Made by a program: the position numbers and the translations under genes. Positions 21,988-30,582 of a stretch of 64,000 nt of DNA are shown here, one piece after another. The notes beneath the pieces are model-generated. The model was not told the origin of the DNA and made no database searches. It worked only from the letters and a program-made list of their open reading frames with translations. This stretch comes from Canibacter zhoujuaniae (GTDB lineage: Bacteria; Actinomycetota; Actinomycetes; Actinomycetales; Microbacteriaceae): NCBI RefSeq assembly GCF_011752005.1, contig NZ_JAAIJZ010000001.1, positions 620,001-684,000 of the forward strand, read 5' to 3'. Numbering within the stretch: the stretch's first letter is position 1; the number at the start of each line of letters is the position of its first letter.

Positions 21988-23295
21988 ATGTCTATTAATG
22001 ACCGCAGCAATTTTGGATTCCAAGTAAATAGCGTGCTCACCTCCGACGGTTTTACAGGCACACACTCCGGTAAACCCCTGGGTCGCACAGGCACGATCAC
22101 AACACCCCACGGCACAATCAACACCCCCGCTTTTATCCCGGTTGGCACAAAAGCAGTTGTAAAAGGTTTGCTGCCTGAGACTGTTAGAGAGTTGGGCGGG
22201 CAGGCTGTTTTAGCGAACGCCTATCACCTGTTTTTGCAGCCCGGCAGCAAAACCCTCGATCGGGCTGGTGGGCTTGCAAAGTTTATGCACTGGAACGGCC
22301 CAACCTTTACCGACTCCGGCGGCTTCCAAGTAATGTCACTCGGTGTCGGTCACAAGAAGACTCTCTCAATGGAGGCGGCAAAACACAACGCCGCTGAAGT
22401 TATCGCGAAAGACAAAGATCGACTTGCCAAGGTTGATGAAGACGGGGTCACCTTCAAATCCTTCATAAACGGCGATACACACCGCTTCACGCCTGAAGTC
22501 TCCATGCGCGTTCAGCACGAAATTGGCGCAGACATCATGTTCGCTTTTGATGAACTGACCACGCTGATGAACTCCCGAGAGTATCAGGAAGCCTCTGTGC
22601 AGCGCACATCCCGGTGGGCAAAACGCTGCCTTGACGAGCATGCGCGCCTTACAAGAGAGCGGACGGATCGGCCATACCAGGCACTGTTTGGTGTTATTCA
22701 GGGAGCGCAATACGAAGACCTGCGGCGGATGGCGGCAAAAGATTTGGGCACTATGACGGGTGCGGAACACACCTCACAGACCTTTGACGGTTTCGGCCTT
22801 GGCGGCGCAATTGAAAAACCGCGGCTCGGCGAAATTGTGAGCTGGATGACCGATGAACTCCCGGAAGATAAACCGCGCCATCTGCTCGGTATCTCCGAAC
22901 CAGATGACCTGTTTCTGGGAATCGCAGCAGGTGCCGACACTTTTGACTGCGTTGCCCCCTCCCGTCAGGCTCGGGGTGGCACAATGTACAGCCGCGACGG
23001 CCGTGTAAACGCAAAAAATTCGATCCACAAAACCAGATTCGAGCCGCTTGAAATAGGTTGCGATTGCTACACCTGCGAAAACTATGACGCCGCATATCTG
23101 CATCATTTGTTTAAGTCGCGCGAGATGGGCGCTGCAACACTGGCAACAATTCACAACGAACGGTTTATTGTGCGACTCGTTGATGAAATTCGCGCATCGA
23201 TGACTGACGGCACCTTTGCTGAGCTCCGCGAAGAAACGCTGCATCGCTACTACGGCAAGGAGTATGCCCAGGAGGTAATTGCACGCGCTAGCTAA
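21988..23295 (+). CDS. tgt: Queuine/preQ1 tRNA-guanine transglycosylase
   Basis: The enzyme exchanges guanine 34 of GUN-anticodon tRNAs for a queuosine precursor or queuine. The 435-residue product has the nucleophile segment DSGGFQVMSL, the substrate region GVIQGAQYEDLRRMAAKDL, FDCVAPSRQARGG (second catalytic Asp) and the zinc site CDCYTCENYDAAYLHHL. QGA in place of the more usual QGG lies in the substrate pocket region, but I recall the same in other actinobacterial members. ATG 21988 is chosen; a GTG two codons earlier (21982) is possible. No Shine-Dalgarno is visible and TTGAAT lies 7 bases upstream. No queuosine synthesis gene is in the window, but a YhhQ-type transporter is at 61727. 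Confidence 0.93.
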   Translation: MSINDRSNFGFQVNSVLTSDGFTGTHSGKPLGRTGTITTPHGTINTPAFIPVGTKAVVKGLLPETVRELGGQAVLANAYHLFLQPGSKTLDRAGGLAKFMHWNGPTFTDSGGFQVMSLGVGHKKTLSMEAAKHNAAEVIAKDKDRLAKVDEDGVTFKSFINGDTHRFTPEVSMRVQHEIGADIMFAFDELTTLMNSREYQEASVQRTSRWAKRCLDEHARLTRERTDRPYQALFGVIQGAQYEDLRRMAAKDLGTMTGAEHTSQTFDGFGLGGAIEKPRLGEIVSWMTDELPEDKPRHLLGISEPDDLFLGIAAGADTFDCVAPSRQARGGTMYSRDGRVNAKNSIHKTRFEPLEIGCDCYTCENYDAAYLHHLFKSREMGAATLATIHNERFIVRLVDEIRASMTDGTFAELREETLHRYYGKEYAQEVIARAS

Positions 23296-23309
23296 GCTTT
23301 ACGCGGCTC

Positions 23310-24233
23310 TTAATTCACTTTCTCGCTTAGAGTAACCAGCAAATGCGGCACTATCGCGGCGCCGCTACCGGCTGCAACCAACAGCTGCTCAGGTTTCCCA
23401 GTGGCCGCTTCTCCCACCGCATAAAGCCCGCTGATGCGCGTTAATCCGGGAAGTGCTGCGTGCGGATCCGAAAGCCCTAAACCCTTAAATGCTGTTTCGG
23501 TCACACCGAGCGGCGCGAGGAATTTAATATTCAAAGAGCTCTTTGGCAGCACAAACCCGGCGCTTGCTGCAACAACCTCACCAGTGTGCAGGCGCACACC
23601 GTGCATTTGGGCGCGCTCACCAATAATCTCACTGACGCTATCGGCGTTTAGCACCGTCACCCTAGGGCTAAAGCGGCGCACCAGAGTCTCCGCCTGCAGC
23701 ACAGCTTCCCGCTCTATTTCCGGGTGCGGAATGATGACGAGTGGCTTGTTTGTTTTTTCATAACCGTCACAAACCACACAGCTGTGTAACGCAGTCCCAT
23801 AATAGGCGCGCAGGTTGGTAATTTCAGGCAGCTGTTCAGCAAGCCCGGTTGCAACCACTACGATCCTTGCGCTGACAGTTTTAACCTCACCGCCCCGCAC
23901 TGTTCGTAGGCTTAGCTCAAACCCCGCATCAGCGCCGCCCTGCACCGCAGTAACCTCTGCCATTAGGTAGCTCGCACTCGGATAGGTGAGAAATTCTTCA
24001 CGCCCGAGTTGCCTAAGTTCCAGCGGGGATGCGCCGTCACGGGTAATGAAACCGTGCGAGATAAGGGTGGCCGAGTGCCGTGGCCGGTTTGCATCGACCA
24101 ACAGAACCCGCGCATGGCCGCGCACCAGGTTGAGAGCGCAGGCAAGCCCAGCTGGCCCGGCCCCAATCACCACAGCGTCAAAACAGTTTGCGGGAACAGC
24201 CTCCCCAGCGCCGCAGATAGCAGCTGTCGGCAC
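23310..24233 (-). CDS. Thioredoxin reductase-like FAD-dependent oxidoreductase
   Basis: The 307-residue product has an N-terminal FAD dinucleotide motif (VIGAGPAGLACALNL, about residues 22-36), a redox CVVC motif in the position of thioredoxin reductase (SCVVCDGYE), and the C-terminal FAD motif GLYAVGEAATG. The segment after CVVC that should carry the NAD(P)H-binding GxGxxA reads LVIIPHPEIEREAV, so the canonical nucleotide motif is missing. It may use another electron donor or act as an oxidase. It is the last gene of the ilvE-to-gltX run, starting with GTG 9 bases after gltX. Substrate unknown. Confidence 0.75.
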   Translation of the reverse strand: MPTAAICGAGEAVPANCFDAVVIGAGPAGLACALNLVRGHARVLLVDANRPRHSATLISHGFITRDGASPLELRQLGREEFLTYPSASYLMAEVTAVQGGADAGFELSLRTVRGGEVKTVSARIVVVATGLAEQLPEITNLRAYYGTALHSCVVCDGYEKTNKPLVIIPHPEIEREAVLQAETLVRRFSPRVTVLNADSVSEIIGERAQMHGVRLHTGEVVAASAGFVLPKSSLNIKFLAPLGVTETAFKGLGLSDPHAALPGLTRISGLYAVGEAATGKPEQLLVAAGSGAAIVPHLLVTLSEKVN

Positions 24234-24242
24234 AGCGCCCCC

Positions 24243-25757
24243 TTAAAGCTGGTCTGCTAGCCGCTGTAGACGGGTCAGCGATTCTGCCTTACCAAGCAGC
24301 TCTAACGACTCGAAAAGCGGCGGTGATACGCGACGGCCAGAAACTGCGACGCGCAGTGGCGTAAAGGCAAATCTTGGCTTCAGCTCCATTTTTTCAACCA
24401 ACGCAGACTGCAGTGTTTCTTGGATTGTCGCTGCTTTCCACTTATCGTCACTGAGTGCGTTAAGCGCCTCCTGGCTCGCCTCGAGCACCTCAGGCGCGTT
24501 ATCTGACAGAGCCTTAAGCGCATCAGCAGCGTAGTCAATGTGTTCAGCTGTTGTGAAGAGGAAGCCCAACATTCCAACAGCCTCACTGAGCACAGTAATG
24601 CGTGACTGCACGAGCGGCACCGCCTGGTGCAGCACCTCTCGCTGTTTCTCAGTTAGCTCAGCTGGCAGAGCTCCCCCGGCTATCAGATACGGCACTATAC
24701 GCTCTTCAAAATCTTGCGGGTCGAGCAGTCGAATATGATCTGCGTTTATCGAGTCTGCTTTCTTCTGGTCGAATCGCGCTGGGTTCGGGTTGACGTTCTT
24801 TACATCAAAAGCTGCAACCATTTCGTCGCTGGTAAACACATCACGGTCTGGGGCCAGCGACCAGCCGAGCAGCGAGAGATAGTTTATGAGCCCCTCGGGA
24901 ATGAAACCGCGGTCGCGGTGATGCAAGAGGTTCGACTCGGGATCGCGCTTTGAAAGCTTCTTATTCCCCTCCCCCATCACATATGGCAAGTGACCAAAGT
25001 TTGGAATATGCCCCGCAACCCCGATCTCAATAAGCGCATGGTAGAGCGCAATCTGGCGCGGAGTGGATGACAATAGATCTTCACCACGCAGCACATGGGT
25101 GATGCCCATCAGAGCGTCATCAACAGGGTTTACCAGTGTGTAAAGCGGCGCCCCGTTTGGTCGCACAACAACAAAGTCGATCGTGGAACCGGCAGGGAAA
25201 GTGATGTCACCGCGCACCAGGTCTGTGAATGATAGATCAACATCCGGCACACGGAAACGCAAAGCTGGCTGGCGGCCTTCCCTGCGGAATGCCTCTTTCT
25301 GCTCTTCGGTTAAATCGCGATCAAAGTTATCGTAACCAAGCTGCTTTGGGCGACCGTTAGCAATGTTGCGAGCTTCAATCTCTTCGGGGGTTGAATAGCT
25401 TTCATAGAGATGACCGCCGGCCTTTAGCTTCTCGATAACATCCTGGTAGATCTCGCCGCGCTGTGACTGCCGGTATGGCTCATGCGGGCCACCGACGCCA
25501 ACGCCCTCGTCCCAGTTAAGACCCAGCCAGTGCAGGCTGTCGATAATCTGTGCAAAACTTTCTTCGCTGTCTCGTGCCGCATCAGTGTCTTCAATACGGA
25601 AAACAAAAGTGCCGCCCGTATGCCGTGCATAAGCCCAGTTAAACAGAGCTGTGCGCACCATACCCACGTGTGGGGTGCCGGTTGGTGACGGGCAAAAACG
25701 GACGCGCACGTCGCTGCCGGTTGCAGTTGAGAACAAAGATTTGCTTGAAGTAGTCAT
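24243..25757 (-). CDS. gltX: Glutamyl-tRNA synthetase
   Basis: The product is a class I synthetase charging tRNA-Glu, about 504 residues. The HIGH-type motif reads TPHVGM in RFCPSPTGTPHVGMVRTALF near residues 18-37, and the KMSKS-type motif reads KKLSKRD. The actinobacterial enzyme is probably of the discriminating type, but whether it also charges tRNA-Gln cannot be read here. The start is placed at ATG 25757; a TTG at 25766 is in frame and no clear ribosome site precedes either. The gap to lysR is 14 bases. Confidence 0.94.
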   Translation of the reverse strand: MTTSSKSLFSTATGSDVRVRFCPSPTGTPHVGMVRTALFNWAYARHTGGTFVFRIEDTDAARDSEESFAQIIDSLHWLGLNWDEGVGVGGPHEPYRQSQRGEIYQDVIEKLKAGGHLYESYSTPEEIEARNIANGRPKQLGYDNFDRDLTEEQKEAFRREGRQPALRFRVPDVDLSFTDLVRGDITFPAGSTIDFVVVRPNGAPLYTLVNPVDDALMGITHVLRGEDLLSSTPRQIALYHALIEIGVAGHIPNFGHLPYVMGEGNKKLSKRDPESNLLHHRDRGFIPEGLINYLSLLGWSLAPDRDVFTSDEMVAAFDVKNVNPNPARFDQKKADSINADHIRLLDPQDFEERIVPYLIAGGALPAELTEKQREVLHQAVPLVQSRITVLSEAVGMLGFLFTTAEHIDYAADALKALSDNAPEVLEASQEALNALSDDKWKAATIQETLQSALVEKMELKPRFAFTPLRVAVSGRRVSPPLFESLELLGKAESLTRLQRLADQL

Positions 25758-25771
25758 CACAAGCAAGTTTA

Positions 25772-26701
25772 CTAGAGTGACTCAAGCCCCCAGCGCCCAG
25801 CATCAACCTCAGCTGCAAGTGTCGCCGCTAGTCTGGCAGCTGGGCTCAGCACCGCTGTATCGGTCGTTGCCAAGCCGACTGTGCGATGTCGCGCCCGTTG
25901 CATGGATACGGCCTTGGCCCCCTCAGGCAGTGTGCGCATGCCTGCAAGTGCTAAGCCCGGCACAAGCGCCACAGCAGTGCCGGCTGCCACCATCGCAACC
26001 ATCGCCGGCATGTTATCGGTCTCTTGAATAATGTCCGGCTCGAACCCGTGCTCAGCTGCCACAGACAGCAGGTTGCCACGACACTTCTCACAGCCAGCGA
26101 TCCAGTGGTCTGCCCTAAAGTCAGCCATGTCTACCGCACCTTTAACAGCAGCGCGGGCGTCATCTGCAGCGATAACAAGATGCAGCTGCTCCCGCCACAG
26201 CGGTTTATAGACCGTTCCAGCCGGCAGCTTGGTGGTGTCTTGGTAGTCGAAAATTAGCGCGCAGTCGACTTCCCCATCGCGCAGCATTGCCAAGGCGGAT
26301 GGTGGCTCTGCCTCGCGATACTGCATCGTTACTCCGGGGGCGAGTGAGGCTAAGGATCGCATCATGTCCGGCACTACGGTTGCCGAAGCTGAGGGGAACC
26401 CAACCAGACGCAGCTGCCCCCCGCGATCATCTTTTAACGCAGCAATTTTCTCGAATGCTTCATCGAGCTCAGCAACGACCTTTGCACCGTGACTGGCAAG
26501 AATCAGACCCGCCGGTGTCAAGCGGACACTGCGCCCAACCCGTTCGGTTAACGGCACCTGCAGTTTTGCTTCCAGTCGCTTTACGCGCTGCGACACAGCC
26601 GGCTGACTCAACCCCAGTTTTTCAGAAACTCCGGCGAGTGAACCTTCGCTACCCAGACTGTACAAAATGCGTAGGTCTGTTGAGTCGACACCCTCAGCCA
26701 T
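25772..26701 (-). CDS. LysR-family transcriptional regulator with a CxxC motif
   Basis: The 309-residue product has an N-terminal winged helix-turn-helix (LAGVSEKLGLSQPAVSQRVKRLEAKL, about residues 21-46) and a two-lobe effector domain. Within the effector domain is GCEKCRGNLL, a CxxC that could bind metal or form a redox disulfide. The class usually regulates a divergent neighbour, but here the gene is buried in a co-directional run between rlmN and gltX, so the target is unknown. ATG start with only a weak purine-rich site upstream. Confidence 0.83.
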   Translation of the reverse strand: MAEGVDSTDLRILYSLGSEGSLAGVSEKLGLSQPAVSQRVKRLEAKLQVPLTERVGRSVRLTPAGLILASHGAKVVAELDEAFEKIAALKDDRGGQLRLVGFPSASATVVPDMMRSLASLAPGVTMQYREAEPPSALAMLRDGEVDCALIFDYQDTTKLPAGTVYKPLWREQLHLVIAADDARAAVKGAVDMADFRADHWIAGCEKCRGNLLSVAAEHGFEPDIIQETDNMPAMVAMVAAGTAVALVPGLALAGMRTLPEGAKAVSMQRARHRTVGLATTDTAVLSPAARLAATLAAEVDAGRWGLESL

Positions 26702-26710
26702 GCTGTCTCA

Positions 26711-28138
26711 TCAGTCTTCAGAGCTCATCCGAGCATCTACAACAGCGCGTGTACGTTCAGCTTCAGCCGCTAAAAGACGCGCTTGATTCTCAGCATTTTC
26801 TGCCTGCGCGCTGCGCAGCGCCTCAGCTTTATCAGCTTCGGTGGCGACTAGCTGGCCGCAGGCTCCATCAATTTCTTTGCCGCGCGTATCACGCAGAGTT
26901 GTTGGAATTCCGGCTTCATTCAAGCGCCGCACAAATTCGCGTGTCACATCGGGCTCAGAGCGCGTCCAAATAGAGCCCGGAGTTGGGTTCAGGGGGATCG
27001 GGTTAACGTGCACCCAACCTCGCCCGCGCGCATTTAATTTTTCAGCCAGCAGGTCAGCACGCCAGGCGTGATCGTTCATATCTTTGATCAACGCATACTC
27101 GATTGACACACGCCGCCCAGTTTTTTCGAAGTAGCCGCGCGCAGCGTCAAGCACCTCGTCAACCTTCCACCGGCTGTTTACCGGAATTAGGTCATCACGC
27201 AGCTCATCATCTGGCGCATGCAGGCTCAGCGCGAAGGTGAGCGGCAGCTCCTCGGCTGTCAGTTTGCGGATCGCGGGAGCCAATCCTACGGTAGAGACGG
27301 TAATGCCGCGCGCGCTCATACCCAGCCCCTCGCCGGCCGGGGCGATCATCGTGCGAATTGATTGCATCACCCGTTTGTAATTTGCGAGCGGCTCACCCAT
27401 GCCCATAAACACGATATTTGTGACGCGCTCCGGCTCTGCGCCGTTCCCAGCCTGCCGACCAACACCGAGCCCACCCTCAGCGATAACGCGGTTTGCCTGC
27501 ACAACCTGATCAACGATTTCTGCCGCTGACATGTTTCGAGTCAGCCCCGCCTGCCCGGTGGCGCAGAACGGGCAGTTCATGCCGCAGCCGCACTCACTGG
27601 AAACACAGAGCGTGATACGACCCGGATACCGCATTAGAACTGATTCAATAAGGGATCCGTCAAACAGGCGCCACAAAAACTTCACAGTTGCGCCGTCATC
27701 TGTTGTGAGACGCTTCACCTCAGTTAAAAGAGGTGGTAAGAGCTCTCGCACAAGCTCTGCACGCCCCTCTTTTGGCAGGTCTGTCATCCGTTCAGGATCA
27801 GCGGTGTAGCGCTCGAAATAGTGTTTCGCAATCTGTTTTGCACGGAATGCGGGCAGCCCCAGCTCTTTAACTTTTTCAACGCGCTCTGCAACACTCATAT
27901 CAGCCAGGTGCTTTGGCGGCTGTTTCACACGCGGCGCGGCAAACTGCAGAGTTGGGCGCCCGTCTGGGTTGGTTATCTGCTTCCACCCTTCCGCTTTCGG
28001 CCGCACCTGCCGACGCTCAGACCTATCCGCTGCACCAACAGAACGTGGACGAGTCGCGCGCAGCCGCCCCTCAACCTGACGCACACGCGGCGTCAGATCT
28101 GCTTTCTCTGTGTTGTGGTTAAGTCGTGCTGGATCCAT
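26711..28138 (-). CDS. rlmN: 23S rRNA (adenine2503-C2)-methyltransferase, radical SAM
   Basis: The enzyme methylates C2 of A2503 in 23S rRNA, and A37 of some tRNAs. The radical-SAM cluster motif CGCGMNCPFC is present, as are the GMGEPLANYKRV glycine motif and the C-terminal catalytic Cys in DTRGKEIDGACGQL. At 475 residues it is longer than the usual 350-400: about 60 basic residues precede the conserved start, and a helical, Ala/Glu/Arg-rich tail of about 40 residues follows the active-site Cys. The true start could be downstream of ATG 28138, where the binding site is weak. Confidence 0.93.
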   Translation of the reverse strand: MDPARLNHNTEKADLTPRVRQVEGRLRATRPRSVGAADRSERRQVRPKAEGWKQITNPDGRPTLQFAAPRVKQPPKHLADMSVAERVEKVKELGLPAFRAKQIAKHYFERYTADPERMTDLPKEGRAELVRELLPPLLTEVKRLTTDDGATVKFLWRLFDGSLIESVLMRYPGRITLCVSSECGCGMNCPFCATGQAGLTRNMSAAEIVDQVVQANRVIAEGGLGVGRQAGNGAEPERVTNIVFMGMGEPLANYKRVMQSIRTMIAPAGEGLGMSARGITVSTVGLAPAIRKLTAEELPLTFALSLHAPDDELRDDLIPVNSRWKVDEVLDAARGYFEKTGRRVSIEYALIKDMNDHAWRADLLAEKLNARGRGWVHVNPIPLNPTPGSIWTRSEPDVTREFVRRLNEAGIPTTLRDTRGKEIDGACGQLVATEADKAEALRSAQAENAENQARLLAAEAERTRAVVDARMSSED

Positions 28139-28143
28139 AAGCC

Positions 28144-28959
28144 CTATTTATGCAGTTTGGTTTCTGAGATTACTGGGTTTCGCAGCACCCCAATGCCGCT
28201 CACCTCAACCTCAACACTGTCACCGTCAGTAATCGTAGATACACCAGCGGGGGTGCCGGTGAGAATCACATCGCCAGGCACCAGGGTGAAAACTGAAGAC
28301 GCATAGGAGACTAGTTTCGCAACCGAATGAATCATGTCATGCACCGGCGCATCCTGCCGAATTTCACCGTTGATCCGAGATTTTACGCGCGCGGCATCAG
28401 AATTAAACTCAGTTTCAATAACAGGTCCGAGCGGGCAAAAAGTATCAAACCCCTTAGCGCGCGCCCACTGCCCGTCAGCCACCTGCAGATCGCGAGCGGA
28501 AACGTCATTAGCCACTGTATAGCCGAAAACTATGTCAAGCGCTTTCTCTTCTGGCACGTGCTTCCCAACAGCACCAATTACAACAGCGAGTTCTGCCTCA
28601 ACCTGCACATTGCTAGAAACCTGTGGCAGCACGATTGGATCGCCGGGGCCAATCACAGAGGTGTTCGGCTTTAAAAACAGGAGCGGCTCAAAGGCCCCGC
28701 TGGCGGAAGTAGCGCCCGTAATATCCTGCATTTCCTGCTGGTGCGCAACATAGTTTTTACCCACACCGATTACTTTTGACATCGGCACTACCGGGGATAA
28801 AACACGGATCTGGCCGAAGCCGTATCGAGTGCCGGTTGTCTCAAACTTCCCGCCGAGCGGATCACCAGCAAGCTCAACAACCTCCAGGTCGCCGTTTTCA
28901 GCTTCGTCGACGACACCGAATGCGATTTTCTGCTCTTTTGAGAATCGAACAATCTTCAC
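28144..28959 (-). CDS. Fumarylacetoacetate hydrolase family protein
   Basis: The 271-residue product belongs to the FAH superfamily, whose members hydrolyse or isomerise beta-diketo acids such as 2-hydroxyhepta-2,4-diene-1,7-dioate or act as oxaloacetate decarboxylases. Seen: VIGVGKNYVAHQQEM, the metal-ligand region EAELAVVIGAVGKHV, YTVANDVSARDLQ and the end motif VILTGTPAGVS. No aromatic-degradation genes surround it, so a housekeeping clean-up role is as likely as a catabolic one. It starts with GTG, 13 bases after ilvE, and is followed by rlmN after 5 bases. Confidence 0.85.
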   Translation of the reverse strand: MKIVRFSKEQKIAFGVVDEAENGDLEVVELAGDPLGGKFETTGTRYGFGQIRVLSPVVPMSKVIGVGKNYVAHQQEMQDITGATSASGAFEPLLFLKPNTSVIGPGDPIVLPQVSSNVQVEAELAVVIGAVGKHVPEEKALDIVFGYTVANDVSARDLQVADGQWARAKGFDTFCPLGPVIETEFNSDAARVKSRINGEIRQDAPVHDMIHSVAKLVSYASSVFTLVPGDVILTGTPAGVSTITDGDSVEVEVSGIGVLRNPVISETKLHK

Positions 28960-28972
28960 AACCGACCGCCCT

Positions 28973-30061
28973 CTATTGCGCTACCTGATGCAGCCAGCCG
29001 CGCTTGTCTGCGCGCGTTCCGAACTGGATGCCGGTGATCTCCTCGCGAATCCGCACGGTCACATCGCCCGTTGGCTGTGGCAGCGCAATCTCAAAACCGT
29101 CTGGCCCGATTAGGTAACCGATCGGGGCGATCACAGCTGCTGTGCCGCAGGCGAATGCCTCTTGAATGTAGCCGCTCTTAACGCCAGCTGCCCATTCGCT
29201 GACGGTTACGTTACGCTCTTCAACTGTAAAGCCAAAATCGCGAGCGATCTCAATAATGCTTTCACGGGTCACCCCGGCAAGAATATTTCCGTTGAGCTCC
29301 GGGGTGAGAAGCTTGTTGTCGTTCGTGACAAGAAATAGATTCATGCCGCCAAGCTCATCTATTGAGTCATTATCACCGGCATCTGTAAACAGCACCTGTT
29401 GGCAACCGTTTGCAAAAGCTTCGTCTGTCGCAACGAGTGATGCGGCGTAATTGCCACCGCACTTTGCAAAGCCGGTGCCTCCAACTCCCGCACGATTGTA
29501 GCTGGTCGACAGCCACAGCTTCAACGGCTTCAAACCACCTTCGAAGTAGTTACCTGAGGGGCTTGCGATAACGATAAAACGTGCACGGTGCGCACTGCGA
29601 ACGCCTAAAAACACCTCGTCAGCAAACATAAACGGGCGCAGGTATAGCGAGAACCCTTCCTGCTCCGGCACCCAGCGGCTATCAACCGCAGTGAGCTTTT
29701 CGCACGCAGCGATAAAGAGCTCCTCAGGCAGTTCGGGCAGCGCAAGACGTTTTGCGCTCTTGTTGAATCGGGCAGCGTTTCGCTCTGGCCGGAAAATTGC
29801 GATTTCCCCGTTTGGATGACGGTATGCCTTCACACCCTCAAAAATTTCCTGCCCGTAGTGCAGCACAGCGTTTGCTGGATCCATCGCAATAGGGCCGTAA
29901 GGCAACACTTCGGGAGTTTGCCAGCCGGTCTCTTTTTCCCACACGATTGAGATCATGTGGTCGGTGAAAAAGGATCCGAACCCCAGCTCACCCTTTAAAA
30001 TTTCAGCAACTTCAGCGTCACTCTTTGGGTTGCTTGGCACCACCTGAAATTCTACGGTCAC
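28973..30061 (-). CDS. ilvE: Branched-chain amino acid aminotransferase
   Basis: This PLP enzyme performs the last step of valine, leucine and isoleucine synthesis, 362 residues. Motifs: GPIAMDPANAVLHYGQEIFEGVKAYR, the region of the PLP lysine (FAKCGGNYAASL), and the ELGGMNLF and FACGTAAVI segments. The start is set at GTG 30061, where GGAG lies 6 bases upstream. The open frame runs on to 30184, but that extension passes into the tRNA-Leu gene and cannot be coding. leuC and leuD at 58-60 kb feed the same pathway. Confidence 0.94.
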   Translation of the reverse strand: MTVEFQVVPSNPKSDAEVAEILKGELGFGSFFTDHMISIVWEKETGWQTPEVLPYGPIAMDPANAVLHYGQEIFEGVKAYRHPNGEIAIFRPERNAARFNKSAKRLALPELPEELFIAACEKLTAVDSRWVPEQEGFSLYLRPFMFADEVFLGVRSAHRARFIVIASPSGNYFEGGLKPLKLWLSTSYNRAGVGGTGFAKCGGNYAASLVATDEAFANGCQQVLFTDAGDNDSIDELGGMNLFLVTNDNKLLTPELNGNILAGVTRESIIEIARDFGFTVEERNVTVSEWAAGVKSGYIQEAFACGTAAVIAPIGYLIGPDGFEIALPQPTGDVTVRIREEITGIQFGTRADKRGWLHQVAQ

Positions 30062-30145
30062 TTTTTGCTCCGTTCTCTGATGCACTGATGTTACAACCAT
30101 CTGTGCAGATAAAGATGCGCGCGGCATAAATACCGCGCGCACTAG

Positions 30146-30227
30146 TACGGGAGAAGAGACTTGAACTCTCACGCCTTGCGGCACAGGAACCTAAATCCTG
30201 CGTGTCTACCAATTCCACCACTCCCGC
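30146..30227 (-). tRNA. tRNA-Leu (anticodon UAG)
   Basis: Acceptor arm GCGGGAG pairs with CTCCCGT (first pair G-U). The D-arm contains TGGTAGACACG. The anticodon stem CAGGA/TCCTG encloses TTTAGGT, giving UAG. A long variable arm (class II tRNA) precedes the T-arm GAGAGTTCAAGTCTCTT. CCA is not encoded. The length is 82 bases plus added CCA. It lies 84 bases upstream of ilvE on the same strand. Confidence 0.95.
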
Positions 30228-30317
30228 GCTGCAAACAGTTTAGCGTAAATTACGGCTGCGCATATGCAACAGGCGGCAGGCTCAATTAAGAACCCGCCGC
30301 CTGCGCATTAATAATGC

Positions 30318-30473
30318 TTAGTGCTCGTCGTAGTGACCGTCGTGCTCAGCGTGACGGTGACCGTCGTGCAGGTAATCTACGTGATCACCGTGCTCAACCG
30401 TCTCATGCCCACAGTCTGCGCCGTGCGCATGCTCTTCAACGGTGTGCTCGCTAGTCTTGTGCTCTTCAGTCAT
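30318..30473 (-). CDS. Histidine-rich small protein, probably metal-binding
   Basis: The 51-residue ORF has 13 His, one Cys and many Asp/Glu (CGHE, then HGDHVDYLHDGHRHAEHDG). ATG is preceded 8 bases upstream by AAGGA, and a strong promoter lies before it, so it is very likely real despite its size. Small His-rich proteins with an HGDHxDYxHDGHRH core occur in actinobacteria, and I recall them near zinc uptake or Zur genes. A role in zinc or other metal buffering is inferred. It stands alone between rdgB and tRNA-Leu. Confidence 0.75.
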   Translation of the reverse strand: MTEEHKTSEHTVEEHAHGADCGHETVEHGDHVDYLHDGHRHAEHDGHYDEH

Positions 30474-30506
30474 AATTTGGTTCCTTACTTAATAGCTGTT
30501 ACACCA

Positions 30507-30566
30507 ATTGTGACCGTGCACCGAGAGGTTGTCAATTTACTGGTAGTGAGAAACAAACTCAGTTTC
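30507..30566 (-). promoter_or_regulatory. Promoter and inverted repeat before the His-rich gene
   Basis: On the minus strand TTGACA (30535-30530), a perfect -35, is 17 bases from CACAAT (30512-30507). Just upstream lies GAAAC-N7-GTTTC (30550-30566), which could be a binding site for a metal regulator; it does not match a Zur or DtxR consensus that I can defend. Confidence 0.6.
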
Positions 30567-30582
30567 ATCAGGGGTTTTTTAC

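Noticed and set aside
22698..22770. QGA instead of QGG in Tgt as a sign of altered substrate use
   Set aside because: I recall the same sequence in other actinobacterial Tgt proteins, so it is probably not special to this genome.
30062..30184. 41-codon N-terminal extension of ilvE
   Set aside because: The extension passes into the tRNA-Leu gene, and the GTG at 30061 has a good ribosome site and matches the family start.
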